From Lachnospiraceae bacterium 10-1 (GTDB taxonomy: Bacteria; Bacillota; Clostridia; Lachnospirales; Lachnospiraceae), in contig KE159799.1 in NCBI GenBank assembly GCA_000403495.2, positions 514,937-578,936 of the forward strand: a stretch of 64,000 nucleotides of DNA, read 5' to 3'. Positions 31,271 through 39,531 of the stretch are shown piece after piece; the first letter of the stretch is position 1, and the number at the start of each line of letters is the position of its first letter. The position numbers and the translations under genes were made by a program. Below the pieces are notes generated by a model, which saw nothing but the letters and a program-made list of their open reading frames with translations, ran no database searches and was not told the DNA's origin.

Positions 31271-32299
31271 ATGAAAAAAACTGTTTTAATGAAAGTGTTA
31301 GCCGGAGTTTTGTCTGTCGGCATAACAGCGGCTGGTGCGGTAGGTCTGAATATGTCTTCTACGGCTGACGTTTCCGCAGACAATGAGCCTGTTGCAGAGG
31401 CATCTGCTGACACAGAGACCGAAGATTCTGTGCCGGTGGATGACGACAAACAAGGCGAAAGGGCAGAGAAAGAGAACACGCCTGATGTCCAGTCTGATGA
31501 AGATAAGCAGCTTCTTCTGGCATCCGCAGACACGGAAGACGGCAAGCAGACAGAGGTTCCTGTACAGTCCGTTAAGGTATCCGACAGCAAAAAAAACGCT
31601 ACAGCTGCTAACTCCGTGGTACAGTCAACCACAAAGCCCGACAGCACTGCTGTGGCGGGCAATAACATAACGGCTTCTGAAAAGACACAGACTGCAAACA
31701 CTGATACGACAGCAGTTGAGAAAGAAGCCGCTGGAAATACAGCCGCTGAGAAAGAAGGGGCTGAAAAGGCAGAGGCTGAAAGACTTGCAGCAGAGCAGGC
31801 AAAGAAAGAAGCTGCAGAGAAAGAGGCAGCTGAAAAGGCAGCAGCTGAGAAAGCAGCCGCTGAAAAGGCAGAGGCTGAGAGACTTGCAGCTGAAAAAGCA
31901 GCAGCTGAGAAAGCAGCCGCTGAAAAGGCAGCCGCTGAAAAGGCAGCAGCAGAGAAAGCAGCAGCAGAGAAAGCAGCAGCAGAGCAGGCAGCAAGAGAAG
32001 AAGCAGCAAGACTTGAGGCTGAAAGACTTGCAGCTGAACAGGCAGAGGCTGAAAGACTTGCAGCTGAAAAGGCTGAGGCTGAAAGACTTGAGGCTGAGCA
32101 GGCAGCACAAAAGGATAAAGACAGTATCGTGGTTCAGGGTGGAGAAGATACGCTTGTACTGGGTGGCGAGCAGCAGAAAGTGGCTCACTATCACTGCAAC
32201 TGCGGTCATTCCACAACCGATTATGATGCATTGAAACAGCATATGAAACAGCATGCTCTTAACGGTGACAGAAACAGCTACTGCACAACCTACGAATAA
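31271..32299 (+). CDS. secreted Ala/Glu/Lys-repeat protein with C-terminal Cys/His finger
   Basis: 342 residues. A signal peptide (M-K-K-T-V-L-M-K-V-L-A-G-V-L-S) runs to about residue 33. A Thr/Asp-rich region is followed by about 120 residues of A-A-E-K/A-E-R-L heptads (about 160-280), TolA-like and probably a long helix. The C-terminus V-A-H-Y-H-C-N-C-G-H...H-M-K-Q-H is a C2H2-type finger. There is no LPxTG anchor. Such proteins are cargo of gut Firmicutes mobile elements; function unknown. The repeat DNA gives long but spurious frames on the other strand. Confidence 0.75.
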   Translation: MKKTVLMKVLAGVLSVGITAAGAVGLNMSSTADVSADNEPVAEASADTETEDSVPVDDDKQGERAEKENTPDVQSDEDKQLLLASADTEDGKQTEVPVQSVKVSDSKKNATAANSVVQSTTKPDSTAVAGNNITASEKTQTANTDTTAVEKEAAGNTAAEKEGAEKAEAERLAAEQAKKEAAEKEAAEKAAAEKAAAEKAEAERLAAEKAAAEKAAAEKAAAEKAAAEKAAAEKAAAEQAAREEAARLEAERLAAEQAEAERLAAEKAEAERLEAEQAAQKDKDSIVVQGGEDTLVLGGEQQKVAHYHCNCGHSTTDYDALKQHMKQHALNGDRNSYCTTYE

Positions 32300-32465
32300 A
32301 TACCATAAGAGTGACAGCAGAAACATCCTGTTCCTGCTGTTGCTTTTTTGGGGAATTTTCTTTTTCCGGCCCACATACGCGGGCCAGTCTTCCCGGGGAC
32401 AATCCCCCGTCCCTTCTAAAACATATGTATACAGAAAAATAAATTTTCTACAAAGGAGACAAGAT

Positions 32466-33107
32466 ATGAACAAAAAAGAAATTTTAGACTGTTTATCTGA
32501 AAAGAAAAGACTAACGGCGCCTGTTGCCACAGCAGAAAATAACGTGAGAGCCGCCGAGAGCAATTATGAAAAAGCACGTAAAAAATGGAAATGGGGGATA
32601 GTTATATCAATAGTCTTTTTGATTCTTTATATTCTGTTTTTTCTGTCAGGTGACAGGGGGCTATTTTCCTTTGACGAACACCATGTTTTGCAGGCCGGTG
32701 GTCTTGGCGGGATTATTCTTTTTGGGGGAATTTTATTTCTTTTACTATATGTAAAAAGCCTGCTTTATACAAATCCGGCAGAAAAGAAGCTGGTAGAAGC
32801 ACAGAATATTCTCAGACAGGAAAAAAGTAAGCCGGATTATATAAACGGTTCAAAAAATTTCCCTGCGAAATTTTACAACTATTCTGACCTTTTTCGCCTG
32901 TGGAATATTATTAATGAAGGAAGAGCCGAAAGTTTAAAAGAAGCGTATAACCTGTTAGAAACGCAACAGTTCCAGCAAGACCAGATGGCAATTCAGGAAG
33001 ATATCAGACGCTTGCAGCAGGAAACAGCAACTACATCAAAGATAAATGCCGCCGCTTCTGTAGTAACGGCATATAACACCGCCAAAACAGCAAGAAGATT
33101 AAGATGA
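32466..33107 (+). CDS. membrane protein of the mobilizable element
   Basis: 213 residues from ATG 32466 (AAAGGAGACAAGAT upstream). A helical N-terminus (E-K-K-R-L-T-A-P-V-A-T-A-E-N-N-V) is followed by two transmembrane segments near 52-70 and 83-105. Then comes a soluble domain with F-Y-N-Y-S-D-L-F-R-L-W-N and a C-terminal coiled coil. It lies just after the secreted repeat protein and is probably co-transcribed. No family recognised. Confidence 0.65.
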   Translation: MNKKEILDCLSEKKRLTAPVATAENNVRAAESNYEKARKKWKWGIVISIVFLILYILFFLSGDRGLFSFDEHHVLQAGGLGGIILFGGILFLLLYVKSLLYTNPAEKKLVEAQNILRQEKSKPDYINGSKNFPAKFYNYSDLFRLWNIINEGRAESLKEAYNLLETQQFQQDQMAIQEDIRRLQQETATTSKINAAASVVTAYNTAKTARRLR

Positions 33108-33574
33108 TAAGCTGAAAGCGGTAAAAGGTTTATTCAATTTTTTATTTCTTCTTACTATAAAAGAGAGGGGTTTTTCACAATCCACTCTCTTTTACATTTC
33201 CTTTATCAATCCACTATATTTCAACCTTAATCATTTTTATATTATATGAATGACTCAGACATACGTCTGAGTCACCACGGGGATATCCCCGTTCCCCTTT
33301 TTTCTTTTGATAAAAAATTACTTCTCAATTTTCCTCTGTCTACCTTCCCATCTTCTTAACCTCTATCTAATGTAATGTTAACATTTTAGGGAAAGTTGTC
33401 AAGCGATTTGTCCAAAATTTAATAAAAATTTAATAAATTCCATCTTGAAATGATGGTTTCGGTAGTAATGAACACTACCGCCCCGCAGTTGCAAATGCGG
33501 AAAACGTCACTGACAAATCAGGGTACCCGCCTATAAGAGAAAGTATTATGATGCGCATCATATAGAGTATCTAT
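33108..33574. other. intergenic region with stacked hairpins
   Basis: No gene seen. It contains an AAAAGAGAG/CTCTCTTTT terminator at about 33160-33194, a perfect GACTCAGAC/GTCTGAGTC hairpin (33252-33273) followed by CGGGGATATCCCCG and a T-run, a CGGTAGT/ACTACCG stem (33461-33482) and the palindrome ATGATGCGCATCAT just before the XRE gene, which could be its operator. Confidence 0.5.
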
Positions 33575-33973
33575 ATGATTAAAGAACGATTAAGACAACA
33601 GATGTTTTTACACCGTGAAAAACTGGGCCTAAAACAGCGTGAAGTTGCCGAGTTACTTGGCAAGTCTGAAAAGACTTATCAACGGCTGGAATCCACTGGC
33701 CGTGGCCTGTCTGATATTTTTGACATCCTCGAAATCTTTCAGGTATTGCATTTTTCCACTACAGAAATTGTTAACGTTCTGGGGTTCCCGCCGCTCACAT
33801 TAAGTGAAGTGACGGAACTTTATCAGGACGAAGAAATCCTGAAAAGCATACGAGAAAACGCTATATGCTCCACTATCCGTCAGACGTGTGGAAAAATGGA
33901 AACAAGTACAATAGAACGTCTGATTTTTACCCTGATGAAAGAACAATGCCAAAGGAAAGGGAACTCTGCCTGA
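33575..33973 (+). CDS. XRE-family regulator of the element
   Basis: 132 residues. Helix-turn-helix near 12-40: L-G-L-K-Q-R-E-V-A-E-L-L-G-K-S-E-K-T-Y-Q, then R-L-E-S-T-G-R-G. The C-terminal part is helical with an E-I-V-N-V-L-G-F-P-P-L segment. It is the first gene of the transfer/replication block, likely controlling it. The ribosome site is weak, which may keep expression low. Confidence 0.75.
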   Translation: MIKERLRQQMFLHREKLGLKQREVAELLGKSEKTYQRLESTGRGLSDIFDILEIFQVLHFSTTEIVNVLGFPPLTLSEVTELYQDEEILKSIRENAICSTIRQTCGKMETSTIERLIFTLMKEQCQRKGNSA

Positions 33974-34100
33974 GTTTCCCTTCCTCCATGCGGGGTTCAG
34001 GCGATAAATGCCTTATACTGCGAAGTGGGAAAAAAAGCGGGGTATGCTACCATATCAATGTAACCTAAAACAAATTCAATTTAGAAGGGAGACAAAAGAA

Positions 34101-34454
34101 ATGGCATTAAAGAAATTAAACCAGTTTTTAAGATTTGACTACGAGGAATTTTCCAAAGACAAGGTGCTTCAGGTCACTGGCATAAGTGAATGGACGGATT
34201 TCAACACCAAAGCCCACATGGGAATCAAACTTGAAACGACTATTGTCAAGGACAACACCCTGTATAAGCAGAAAGACGGGGAAAACGTCACGAACCGTTA
34301 TGAGAAGCTGACCATAAAGGTGCGTAAGGACGTAAACATCCCGATGAATGCCTTTGTGGTGCCTGTCAATGCGGCCGCTACCGTGTACGGGGATTACCGC
34401 AACCAGCTGTCAATAACTGCTGACGATGTCCGGGTACTTACACCGAACAAGTAA
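34101..34454 (+). CDS. DUF961 protein (Tn916 Orf22/23-like, YdcP family)
   Basis: 117 residues from ATG 34101 (AGAAGGGAGACAAAAGAA upstream). It has V-L-Q-V-T-G-I-S-E-W-T-D-F, K-L-E-T-T-I-V-K-D-N and Y-E-K-L-T-I-K-V-R-K-D, the beta-rich DUF961 core always found just before the FtsK-like gene in Tn916-family elements. Relatives such as HelP in ICEBs1 are helicase processivity factors in other families; this one's activity is unproven. Confidence 0.85.
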   Translation: MALKKLNQFLRFDYEEFSKDKVLQVTGISEWTDFNTKAHMGIKLETTIVKDNTLYKQKDGENVTNRYEKLTIKVRKDVNIPMNAFVVPVNAAATVYGDYRNQLSITADDVRVLTPNK

Positions 34455-34473
34455 GTGAAGGGAGTGAACCATT

Positions 34474-35832
34474 ATGAACCATTATAAGAAGGGAGTCAGG
34501 TATTTTTCCCCCGCCGCTTGGATTCTTGCGGCGGGGGGATTTCTCCTCTTTTACTCAGCCTTTTTAGGACTGATGAAATATCTGAACCATTCGGACGTGT
34601 TCAGCCTGAACCTCTATCTCGTGAAAGCCTCTGCCATATCCATGGCAATGGCGGCTGCCCTGCTCACGCTGTCGCTTGCCCTGCATATTAAGGGCGGTGC
34701 CGAAAAGCAGATAGAACACCGTGTAAAAAAGAGGCTGTATGACCCAGTGTATGGGAACCCGCTCAGCTTCCGGGAAAGGGAACTGCTCCCGCCCGTCAGG
34801 TGCCGGAGGCTCAACAGCACAACATTTGAAATCTCTGTCAGGGCTGTTTCATGCACAGTAGAAAATTTACTGAACATTGCGCCGGTCATATCGTCTTCCC
34901 TGAACGGGAAATACGGGAAGTATGCGGTTGTCAGCTGTGAAGCGGACGAAGCCTTTAACCGGGTGGCTTACCGGATTGAAGACGTGCTGGCCGACAGGAG
35001 CCTGACGGTGAATTCCGTGGAAGGGCTGAAATCGCCGGACAAAACGAAAATCCCGATTGACATGGAAACCTTTATCGACCTGAAAACCTCCGGCAGTATC
35101 CTGGTCGCCGGGAAGACAAGGAGCGGGAAGACCACGGGCACCATTACAATCCTGCTTCCGCTCTTACTGTGCGGACGTGATAAGTATGATTCCAATATCT
35201 TCATCATTGACCCGAAATTGGCGGAACTGTCAATGCTCCCCCATGTTGTGGCCGTAAATCCCAACGGGGATGTCGAACCAGTCATAGCGTTGATGGAAGA
35301 ATTTGAATCTACGAGAAAGACCCGGCAGGCAGTATTGAACCGACGTTCACAGGAGACCGGTAATGCCGTGAAATGGTGGGATGCCGGGATGCACCCCAGC
35401 ATCCTGTTCATTGATGAATATGTGGCATTAAAAAGCCTTTTCCCAAAGTCTGCCAGAGGGAACGGGGGATTCAATATATCTGATTTTGAAAGTTTACTGA
35501 AACGCATTATAACCATGGGGGCGTCTGCCGGGTGCTTTGTCATCATCTCCATTGCGGAAGCGTCAGTGGAGGAAGGCGGCCTGCCGTCCATGTTAAAGTC
35601 AGCAATGACAACCAAAATCCTGTTCAAGCCTACGGTGGAGGAAGCCCGGCTTATCTGGAACAGTGAACGGCTAAGGACCTTTAATGCGGGGCGTGCATAT
35701 AGAGCCGGAGATTGCCTGTTTTCCTCCACGGACGGCATACACGACACGCCAGGGTATCTGCATTTCCCGAACATGGAGTTTGAAGTTTATGCGGAACTGG
35801 GAAGGCTTCTGGAGGAATACTACGCTTCGTAA
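34474..35832 (+). CDS. FtsK/SpoIIIE-like ATPase (Tn916 Orf21-like coupling protein)
   Basis: 452 residues. Two transmembrane helices near 14-34 and 52-70 are followed by the motor domain. Walker A G-K-T-R-S-G-K-T is at 213-220, I-I-D-P-K-L-A-E-L at 244-252 and Walker B I-L-F-I-D-E at 310-315. The protein would bring nicked element DNA to a helper conjugation pore. Immediate linkage to the DUF961 and Rep genes is the Tn916 order. Confidence 0.88.
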   Translation: MNHYKKGVRYFSPAAWILAAGGFLLFYSAFLGLMKYLNHSDVFSLNLYLVKASAISMAMAAALLTLSLALHIKGGAEKQIEHRVKKRLYDPVYGNPLSFRERELLPPVRCRRLNSTTFEISVRAVSCTVENLLNIAPVISSSLNGKYGKYAVVSCEADEAFNRVAYRIEDVLADRSLTVNSVEGLKSPDKTKIPIDMETFIDLKTSGSILVAGKTRSGKTTGTITILLPLLLCGRDKYDSNIFIIDPKLAELSMLPHVVAVNPNGDVEPVIALMEEFESTRKTRQAVLNRRSQETGNAVKWWDAGMHPSILFIDEYVALKSLFPKSARGNGGFNISDFESLLKRIITMGASAGCFVIISIAEASVEEGGLPSMLKSAMTTKILFKPTVEEARLIWNSERLRTFNAGRAYRAGDCLFSSTDGIHDTPGYLHFPNMEFEVYAELGRLLEEYYAS

Positions 35833-36004
35833 GAATGAAGATTCACCACGATTCCGGCCTGCCGGAATCGTGGTGTCAGTGTCAGTTTCTAAAAAAACTG
35901 TTGTTTTCTGGCGGTGGGCTTGTTATACCGCCAGAAAACCAAAGTGTCAGAGTGTCAGGAACGTTCGGAAACACAGGAAAATCAGGGGAAGGAGTGACAC
36001 CGGA

Positions 36005-37234
36005 ATGTCAGACAAAGAAAACTGCCGTGTCAGGTCTAAAAACATGATGTACACACAGCAGATAAGGCACCTGCCAGTCGGAAGCACAGACCAGCTAGTC
36101 AGCCGGGTGAAAAAGATGGCACCGAAGAGATATGCACTGATTGTGCATGACAGTGATGTCAATGAACAGGGGGAACCCGCAGAAGACCATGTACACGTGA
36201 TGCTGTCCTTTGAGAATGCCCGCTCCATTAACAGCATTGCAAAGGAACTGGGAGACGAGCCGCAGTCCATTGAAATGTGGAAAGGAAAAGCGGAAAACGG
36301 CTATTCTTACCTTATCCACGCCACAAAAGATTCTGGAAACAAATACCAGTACCCCCCGTCAAGAGTCATAGCGAATTTCAATTATCAGGAAGAGATAAAG
36401 AGAATCACGGAAGAGGTTGAGCGAAGCAGGCAGACGGCAAACAGTAAAATCCTGCTGGATTCCCTCTATAAAGGGGAAATCTCGAAAGAGGAACTGGAAA
36501 AACGGTTAAGCGGCAGCCAGTACGGGAGAATGAGACGCCAGATTGAGGATGTGTGGTGCAAGCACCTGCAATTTCAGGCGGCTAAATGGCGGGAAGAAAT
36601 GAAAAAGAGTGGGAAACGGATAAAAGTCATATGGATTAGCGGAGAAGCGGGAACAGGAAAAACAAGTTTAGCCAAAGAATACGCCGAAAAGTCAGGCCGC
36701 CCCTACTTCATCACGGGAAGCAGCCGGGATATTTTCCAGAATTACTCCGGCGAGCATACCATAATCCTTGACGAGTTTCGGGCTGACATGATGAAATACC
36801 CGGATTTGCTGCGCATACTTGACCCTTTCGGTAGTCAGGTCATGGCACCGTCCAGATACAATGACAAGCCTCTGGCCTGTGACCTGATTCTCATTACATC
36901 ACCATATAATCCGGTAGAATTTTACCGGCAGCTGTTTAGCCGGGCTCCCGCAAATTTTGTTGACAGTCTGGAACAGTTATTGAGAAGAATTTCACTGACC
37001 ATTGAAATGGACGCATCCCATATCAGGGCGGTTGAATATGACAAAGAGGCAGAGGCTTACCGGGCTGTGGATAACGCCGAAAAGGAAAACAGATATTCCA
37101 GACATTACCGGGAACAGGACAGCACCGCCAGCAACCCCAAAGAACTGTTTGAATCCATGTTCCGTGAGGCTCCATGCGTGGAACCCGGCAGTCTTGCTTC
37201 TGTAGGGAAGGAGGGAGATAATGAACAGGACTGA
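36005..37234 (+). CDS. replication initiator/relaxase: HUH nuclease fused to SF3 helicase
   Basis: 409 residues from ATG 36005 (AAGGAGTGACACC upstream; a longer frame overlaps the FtsK gene). N-terminal HUH motif D-H-V-H-V-M-L-S with His62/His64; Y-S-Y-L-I-H-A-T-K carries the likely nicking Tyr (100 or 102). The C-terminal helicase has Walker A G-E-A-G-T-G-K-T at 213-220 and Walker B I-I-L-D-E at 253-257. This CRESS-like build occurs in plasmid Reps and replaces the usual Tn916 MobT relaxase. It probably both replicates and mobilises the excised circle. Confidence 0.85.
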   Translation: MSDKENCRVRSKNMMYTQQIRHLPVGSTDQLVSRVKKMAPKRYALIVHDSDVNEQGEPAEDHVHVMLSFENARSINSIAKELGDEPQSIEMWKGKAENGYSYLIHATKDSGNKYQYPPSRVIANFNYQEEIKRITEEVERSRQTANSKILLDSLYKGEISKEELEKRLSGSQYGRMRRQIEDVWCKHLQFQAAKWREEMKKSGKRIKVIWISGEAGTGKTSLAKEYAEKSGRPYFITGSSRDIFQNYSGEHTIILDEFRADMMKYPDLLRILDPFGSQVMAPSRYNDKPLACDLILITSPYNPVEFYRQLFSRAPANFVDSLEQLLRRISLTIEMDASHIRAVEYDKEAEAYRAVDNAEKENRYSRHYREQDSTASNPKELFESMFREAPCVEPGSLASVGKEGDNEQD

Positions 37235-37424
37235 TGTTCCCATCTGGGAAAAGTACACGCTTACCATTGAGGAAGCGTCCAAGTATTTCCGTATCGGGGA
37301 AAACAAGCTGCGCAAACTTGCAGGGGAAAACCCCACGGCAGACTGGATATTCTTAAACGGCAACCGCATCCAGATTAAGCGGAAACAGTTTGAAAAAATC
37401 ATTGACACACTGGACGCAATTTAG
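37221..37424 (+). CDS. xis: excisionase (Tn916 Xis family)
   Basis: 67 residues, overlapping the rep end by 14 nt; GGAGGGAGATA precedes the ATG. Winged-helix MerR-like signature: [16 protein letters not shown], then N-K-L-R-K-L and an [10 protein letters not shown] end. It bends the element's ends so Int excises rather than integrates. Placed just before int as in Tn916. Confidence 0.9.
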   Translation: MNRTDVPIWEKYTLTIEEASKYFRIGENKLRKLAGENPTADWIFLNGNRIQIKRKQFEKIIDTLDAI

Positions 37425-37440
37425 CCAAAAACAGTGAAAA

Positions 37441-37485
37441 AGAGCCCTGAATGTGCTATAATAGATATAAGCATATCAGGGCTCT
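37441..37485 (+). promoter_or_regulatory. hairpin with internal -10 between xis and int
   Basis: A perfect inverted repeat AGAGCCCTGA (37441-37450) / TCAGGGCTCT (37476-37485) followed by TTT acts as a terminator for the upstream transcript. The loop contains TGTGCTATAAT, an extended -10 (TATAAT 37457-37462), so int may have its own start inside the loop. Confidence 0.55.
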
Positions 37486-37511
37486 TTCCGACACGGAAAG
37501 GAGCAGAAACA

Positions 37512-38708
37512 ATGTCGGAAAAAAGACGTGATAATCAAAACCGCATTTTGCGTTCAGGAGAGAGCCAGAGAAAAGACGGGAGATATGCTTACAAATATAC
37601 CGATATTTTGGGCAAAGTGAGATTTGTCTATGCATGGAAGCTGGTACCCACGGACAAAACCCCGGCCGGGAAGCGAGACGGCATATCCCTCCGGGAAAAG
37701 GAAAAAGAGATACGGAAAGACTTTGAAGACGGGATAGACACAGTTGGAAAGAAAATGACCGTCTGCGACCTTTACGCAAAGCAGATACGGCACCACGGGA
37801 ACGTAAGGCATAACACCACAAAGGGGCGTGAACGGCTGATGAAGCTGCTGGAAGCGGATAAGCTCGGTTCCTGCCCTATTGACAGCGTGAAGCCGTCTGA
37901 TGCGAAAGAATGGGCGCTGCGCATGAAAGAAAAGGGGATGTCCTACAAGACCATAAGCAATGACAAGCGTTCCTTAAAAGCTGCGTTCTATACGGCGATA
38001 CAGGACGACTGCATCAGGAAGAACCCCTTTGACTTCCAGCTAAACACCGTGATTAAGGATGACACGGAGCCGAAAGTACCCCTCACAGCAAAGCAGGAAG
38101 AAAGCCTTTTATCCTTTATGCAAAGTGACAGCGTCTACCGGAAATACCGTGACGAGGTTATCATACTGCTGGGAACGGGGCTTCGGGTTTCCGAACTCTG
38201 CGGGCTGACCGAAACCGACCTTGACTTTGAAGAACGGGTAATCCATGTAGACCATCAGCTTTTACGGAGTGCAGAGACCGGGTACTACATAGAGAAGCCA
38301 AAAACACAGAGCGGCATCAGGCAGATTCCAATGAGTAAAAAAGTATATGAAGCGTTGGGGCGTGTGTTGAAGAACCGCAGGGGAGCGAAAACGGCCACGG
38401 TTGACGGTTACAGCAATTTCCTTTTCCTTAACCGGAACGGTTTCCCGAAAACGGCGGCCAGCTATGACAGTATGTTCCGGGGGCTTGCGGAGAAGTACAA
38501 CAAAAGCCATGAGGAAGCGTTACCCAGAGTAATGACCCCGCACACCTTACGCCATACGTTCTGTACCAACTTGGCCAATGCAGGCATGAACCCCAAAGCG
38601 TTACAGTATATCATGGGGCATTCCAACATCACTATGACACTGAACTATTACGCACACGCAACATTCGCTTCCGCAAGGGCTGAAATGGAAAGGCTGATTG
38701 CAGTATAG
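37512..38708 (+). CDS. int: tyrosine integrase of the mobilizable element (Tn916 family)
   Basis: 398 residues from ATG 37512 (GAAAGGAGCAGAAACA upstream). An N-terminal arm-binding domain (R-D-N-Q-N-R-I-L-R-S-G-E-S-Q-R-K-D-G-R-Y) is followed by a core-binding domain. Catalytic residues: R225 (G-L-R-V-S-E), K264, H344/R347 (H-T-L-R-H-T-F), H370 (G-H-S-N-I) and Y380 (N-Y-Y-A-H). It carries out integration and, with Xis, excision. The arm-type repeats at both element ends are its expected N-domain sites. Confidence 0.93.
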   Translation: MSEKRRDNQNRILRSGESQRKDGRYAYKYTDILGKVRFVYAWKLVPTDKTPAGKRDGISLREKEKEIRKDFEDGIDTVGKKMTVCDLYAKQIRHHGNVRHNTTKGRERLMKLLEADKLGSCPIDSVKPSDAKEWALRMKEKGMSYKTISNDKRSLKAAFYTAIQDDCIRKNPFDFQLNTVIKDDTEPKVPLTAKQEESLLSFMQSDSVYRKYRDEVIILLGTGLRVSELCGLTETDLDFEERVIHVDHQLLRSAETGYYIEKPKTQSGIRQIPMSKKVYEALGRVLKNRRGAKTATVDGYSNFLFLNRNGFPKTAASYDSMFRGLAEKYNKSHEEALPRVMTPHTLRHTFCTNLANAGMNPKALQYIMGHSNITMTLNYYAHATFASARAEMERLIAV

Positions 38709-39075
38709 CCGCAGAAGGCTTTACTACTTTTTTACTACTTTTGAGAGGGAAAACCTGAAAAGTTATGAGGGTATATGTGAACTTCTCCCCATATCTAAGA
38801 TGCCGGAAAAGCCCAAAAATACGGGCTATACCGATATATAAGAACTTCTAAAGAGATAATCTAAAATCACCTATAATTTTATATAAATATCTTTGATATT
38901 TTACTGTGTTATGTTAAAGTAAGCTCCGTATAAATCAGCAAAATAGGGAAAATTGTAGCTGTATATCCTGCTGTTCTATATGGAATTTGTTTTGATCCAA
39001 CCTGTATACAGGTAACTTTTATTGAAGAAATAAAGGGTTGAATTTACTTTTGCATTAGGCCAATAATATTTTAAC
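38709..39075. other. right end of the element and spacer before cassette C
   Basis: Two tandem arm-type repeats lie at 38721-38730 and 38732-38745 (TTACTACTTT; second copy extends to TTTTGAG). GAGATAATC (38853-38861) is the inverted partner of the left-end GATTATCTC. From about 38,873 to 39,075 an A/T-rich stretch without a gene separates the element from cassette C. Confidence 0.55.
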
Positions 39076-39378
39076 TTATAGCTGCTTGACATTCGTAACT
39101 TCAATATATACAGGAACCGCAGACCAATTTCCACCAACACCATTTAACTTGCGCACAGTAGATTTACTTTTTAGTCTAAAATTCTCAAAAATAAATTTAA
39201 CTTCCATCAAAGAATCTGCATACTTTGAATTGCCTGTATTTAATTGTGTTACTTGAATTACAGTAAATTCAAAATTCCCACTACTAAAAGGGAATACTGT
39301 ATCAGCACCTGGCTTTCTGTATCCTGGCTTCCCGTCAGCAGTTTCACCGAAGGAATAGCCTCCTAAATTATTATTTAA
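39076..39378 (-). other. silent C-terminal cassette C
   Basis: From site S4 it reads L-N-N-N-L-G-G-Y-S-F-G-E-T-A-D-G-K, P-G-Y-R-K-P-G-A-D-T-V-F-P-F-S, then a new tip (F-E-F-T-V-I-Q-V-T-Q...W-S-A-V-P-V-Y-I-E-V-T) ending K-Q-L. The first 28 or so residues are nearly the same as cassette A; the remainder differs. It has no start codon and is in frame with the recombination site. Confidence 0.78.
39357..39377 (-). repeat. recombination site S4
   Basis: TAAATAATAATTTAGGAGGCT on the minus strand; the first 16 bases match S1 exactly. Inverted relative to S1 and S3. Confidence 0.78.
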
Positions 39379-39429
39379 TTTACTAAAATCATAATTATGC
39401 CTCTTGGCAGGCTTCCGTAGGAAAAATTT

Positions 39430-39459
39430 AGGAACTCTAATACTATAAGAGCTCCTTTT
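39430..39459. terminator. weak terminator-like hairpin at the prophage edge
   Basis: GGAACTCT/AGAGCTCC imperfect stem followed by TTTT on the plus strand, outside the last recombination site. Confidence 0.4.
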
Positions 39460-39531
39460 GAAATGCTTTTAATTAAAAATTAGTCAAATATCCACACATG
39501 CATTATCATTTATTTCCGGAAAATGCTTGAC

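Larger units (their letters stand above)
30578..38872. mobile_element. Tn916-like integrative mobilizable element, about 8.3 kb
   Basis: Gene content from left to right: structured left end, secreted repeat protein, membrane protein, XRE regulator, DUF961 protein, FtsK-like ATPase, HUH-helicase Rep, Xis and tyrosine Int, the core order of small Tn916-family relatives. Ends are suggested by subterminal inverted repeats GATTATCTC (30585-30593) and GAGATAATC (38853-38861) and by A/T-rich flanks of the kind Tn916 integrases choose. Exact ends may be off by a few bases. No type IV secretion genes are present, so transfer would need a helper. Confidence 0.75.
21856..39480. mobile_element. tail and receptor-switch module of a second prophage (partial)
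   Basis: Tail genes on the plus strand run from the interrupted tape measure to a receptor-binding protein gene with invertible 3-prime cassettes. The head half must lie on the far side of prophage 1, outside the window. The right end is set before the host tatD gene; a terminator-like hairpin at 39,430 and the last recombination site at 39,357 mark it roughly. Whether it is a full phage or a tail-like particle cannot be told here. Confidence 0.7.

Noticed and set aside
31780-32110. Repeat array resembling CRISPR or tandem DNA repeats
   Set aside because: The repeats are short degenerate coding heptads (AAEKA-type) without unique spacers; no cas genes are present.
31608-32563. Long minus-strand frames rich in Leu/Gln or Ser/Cys opposite the secreted repeat protein
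   Set aside because: They are shadows of the Ala/Glu/Lys codon repeats on the plus strand and have no ribosome site or sensible composition.
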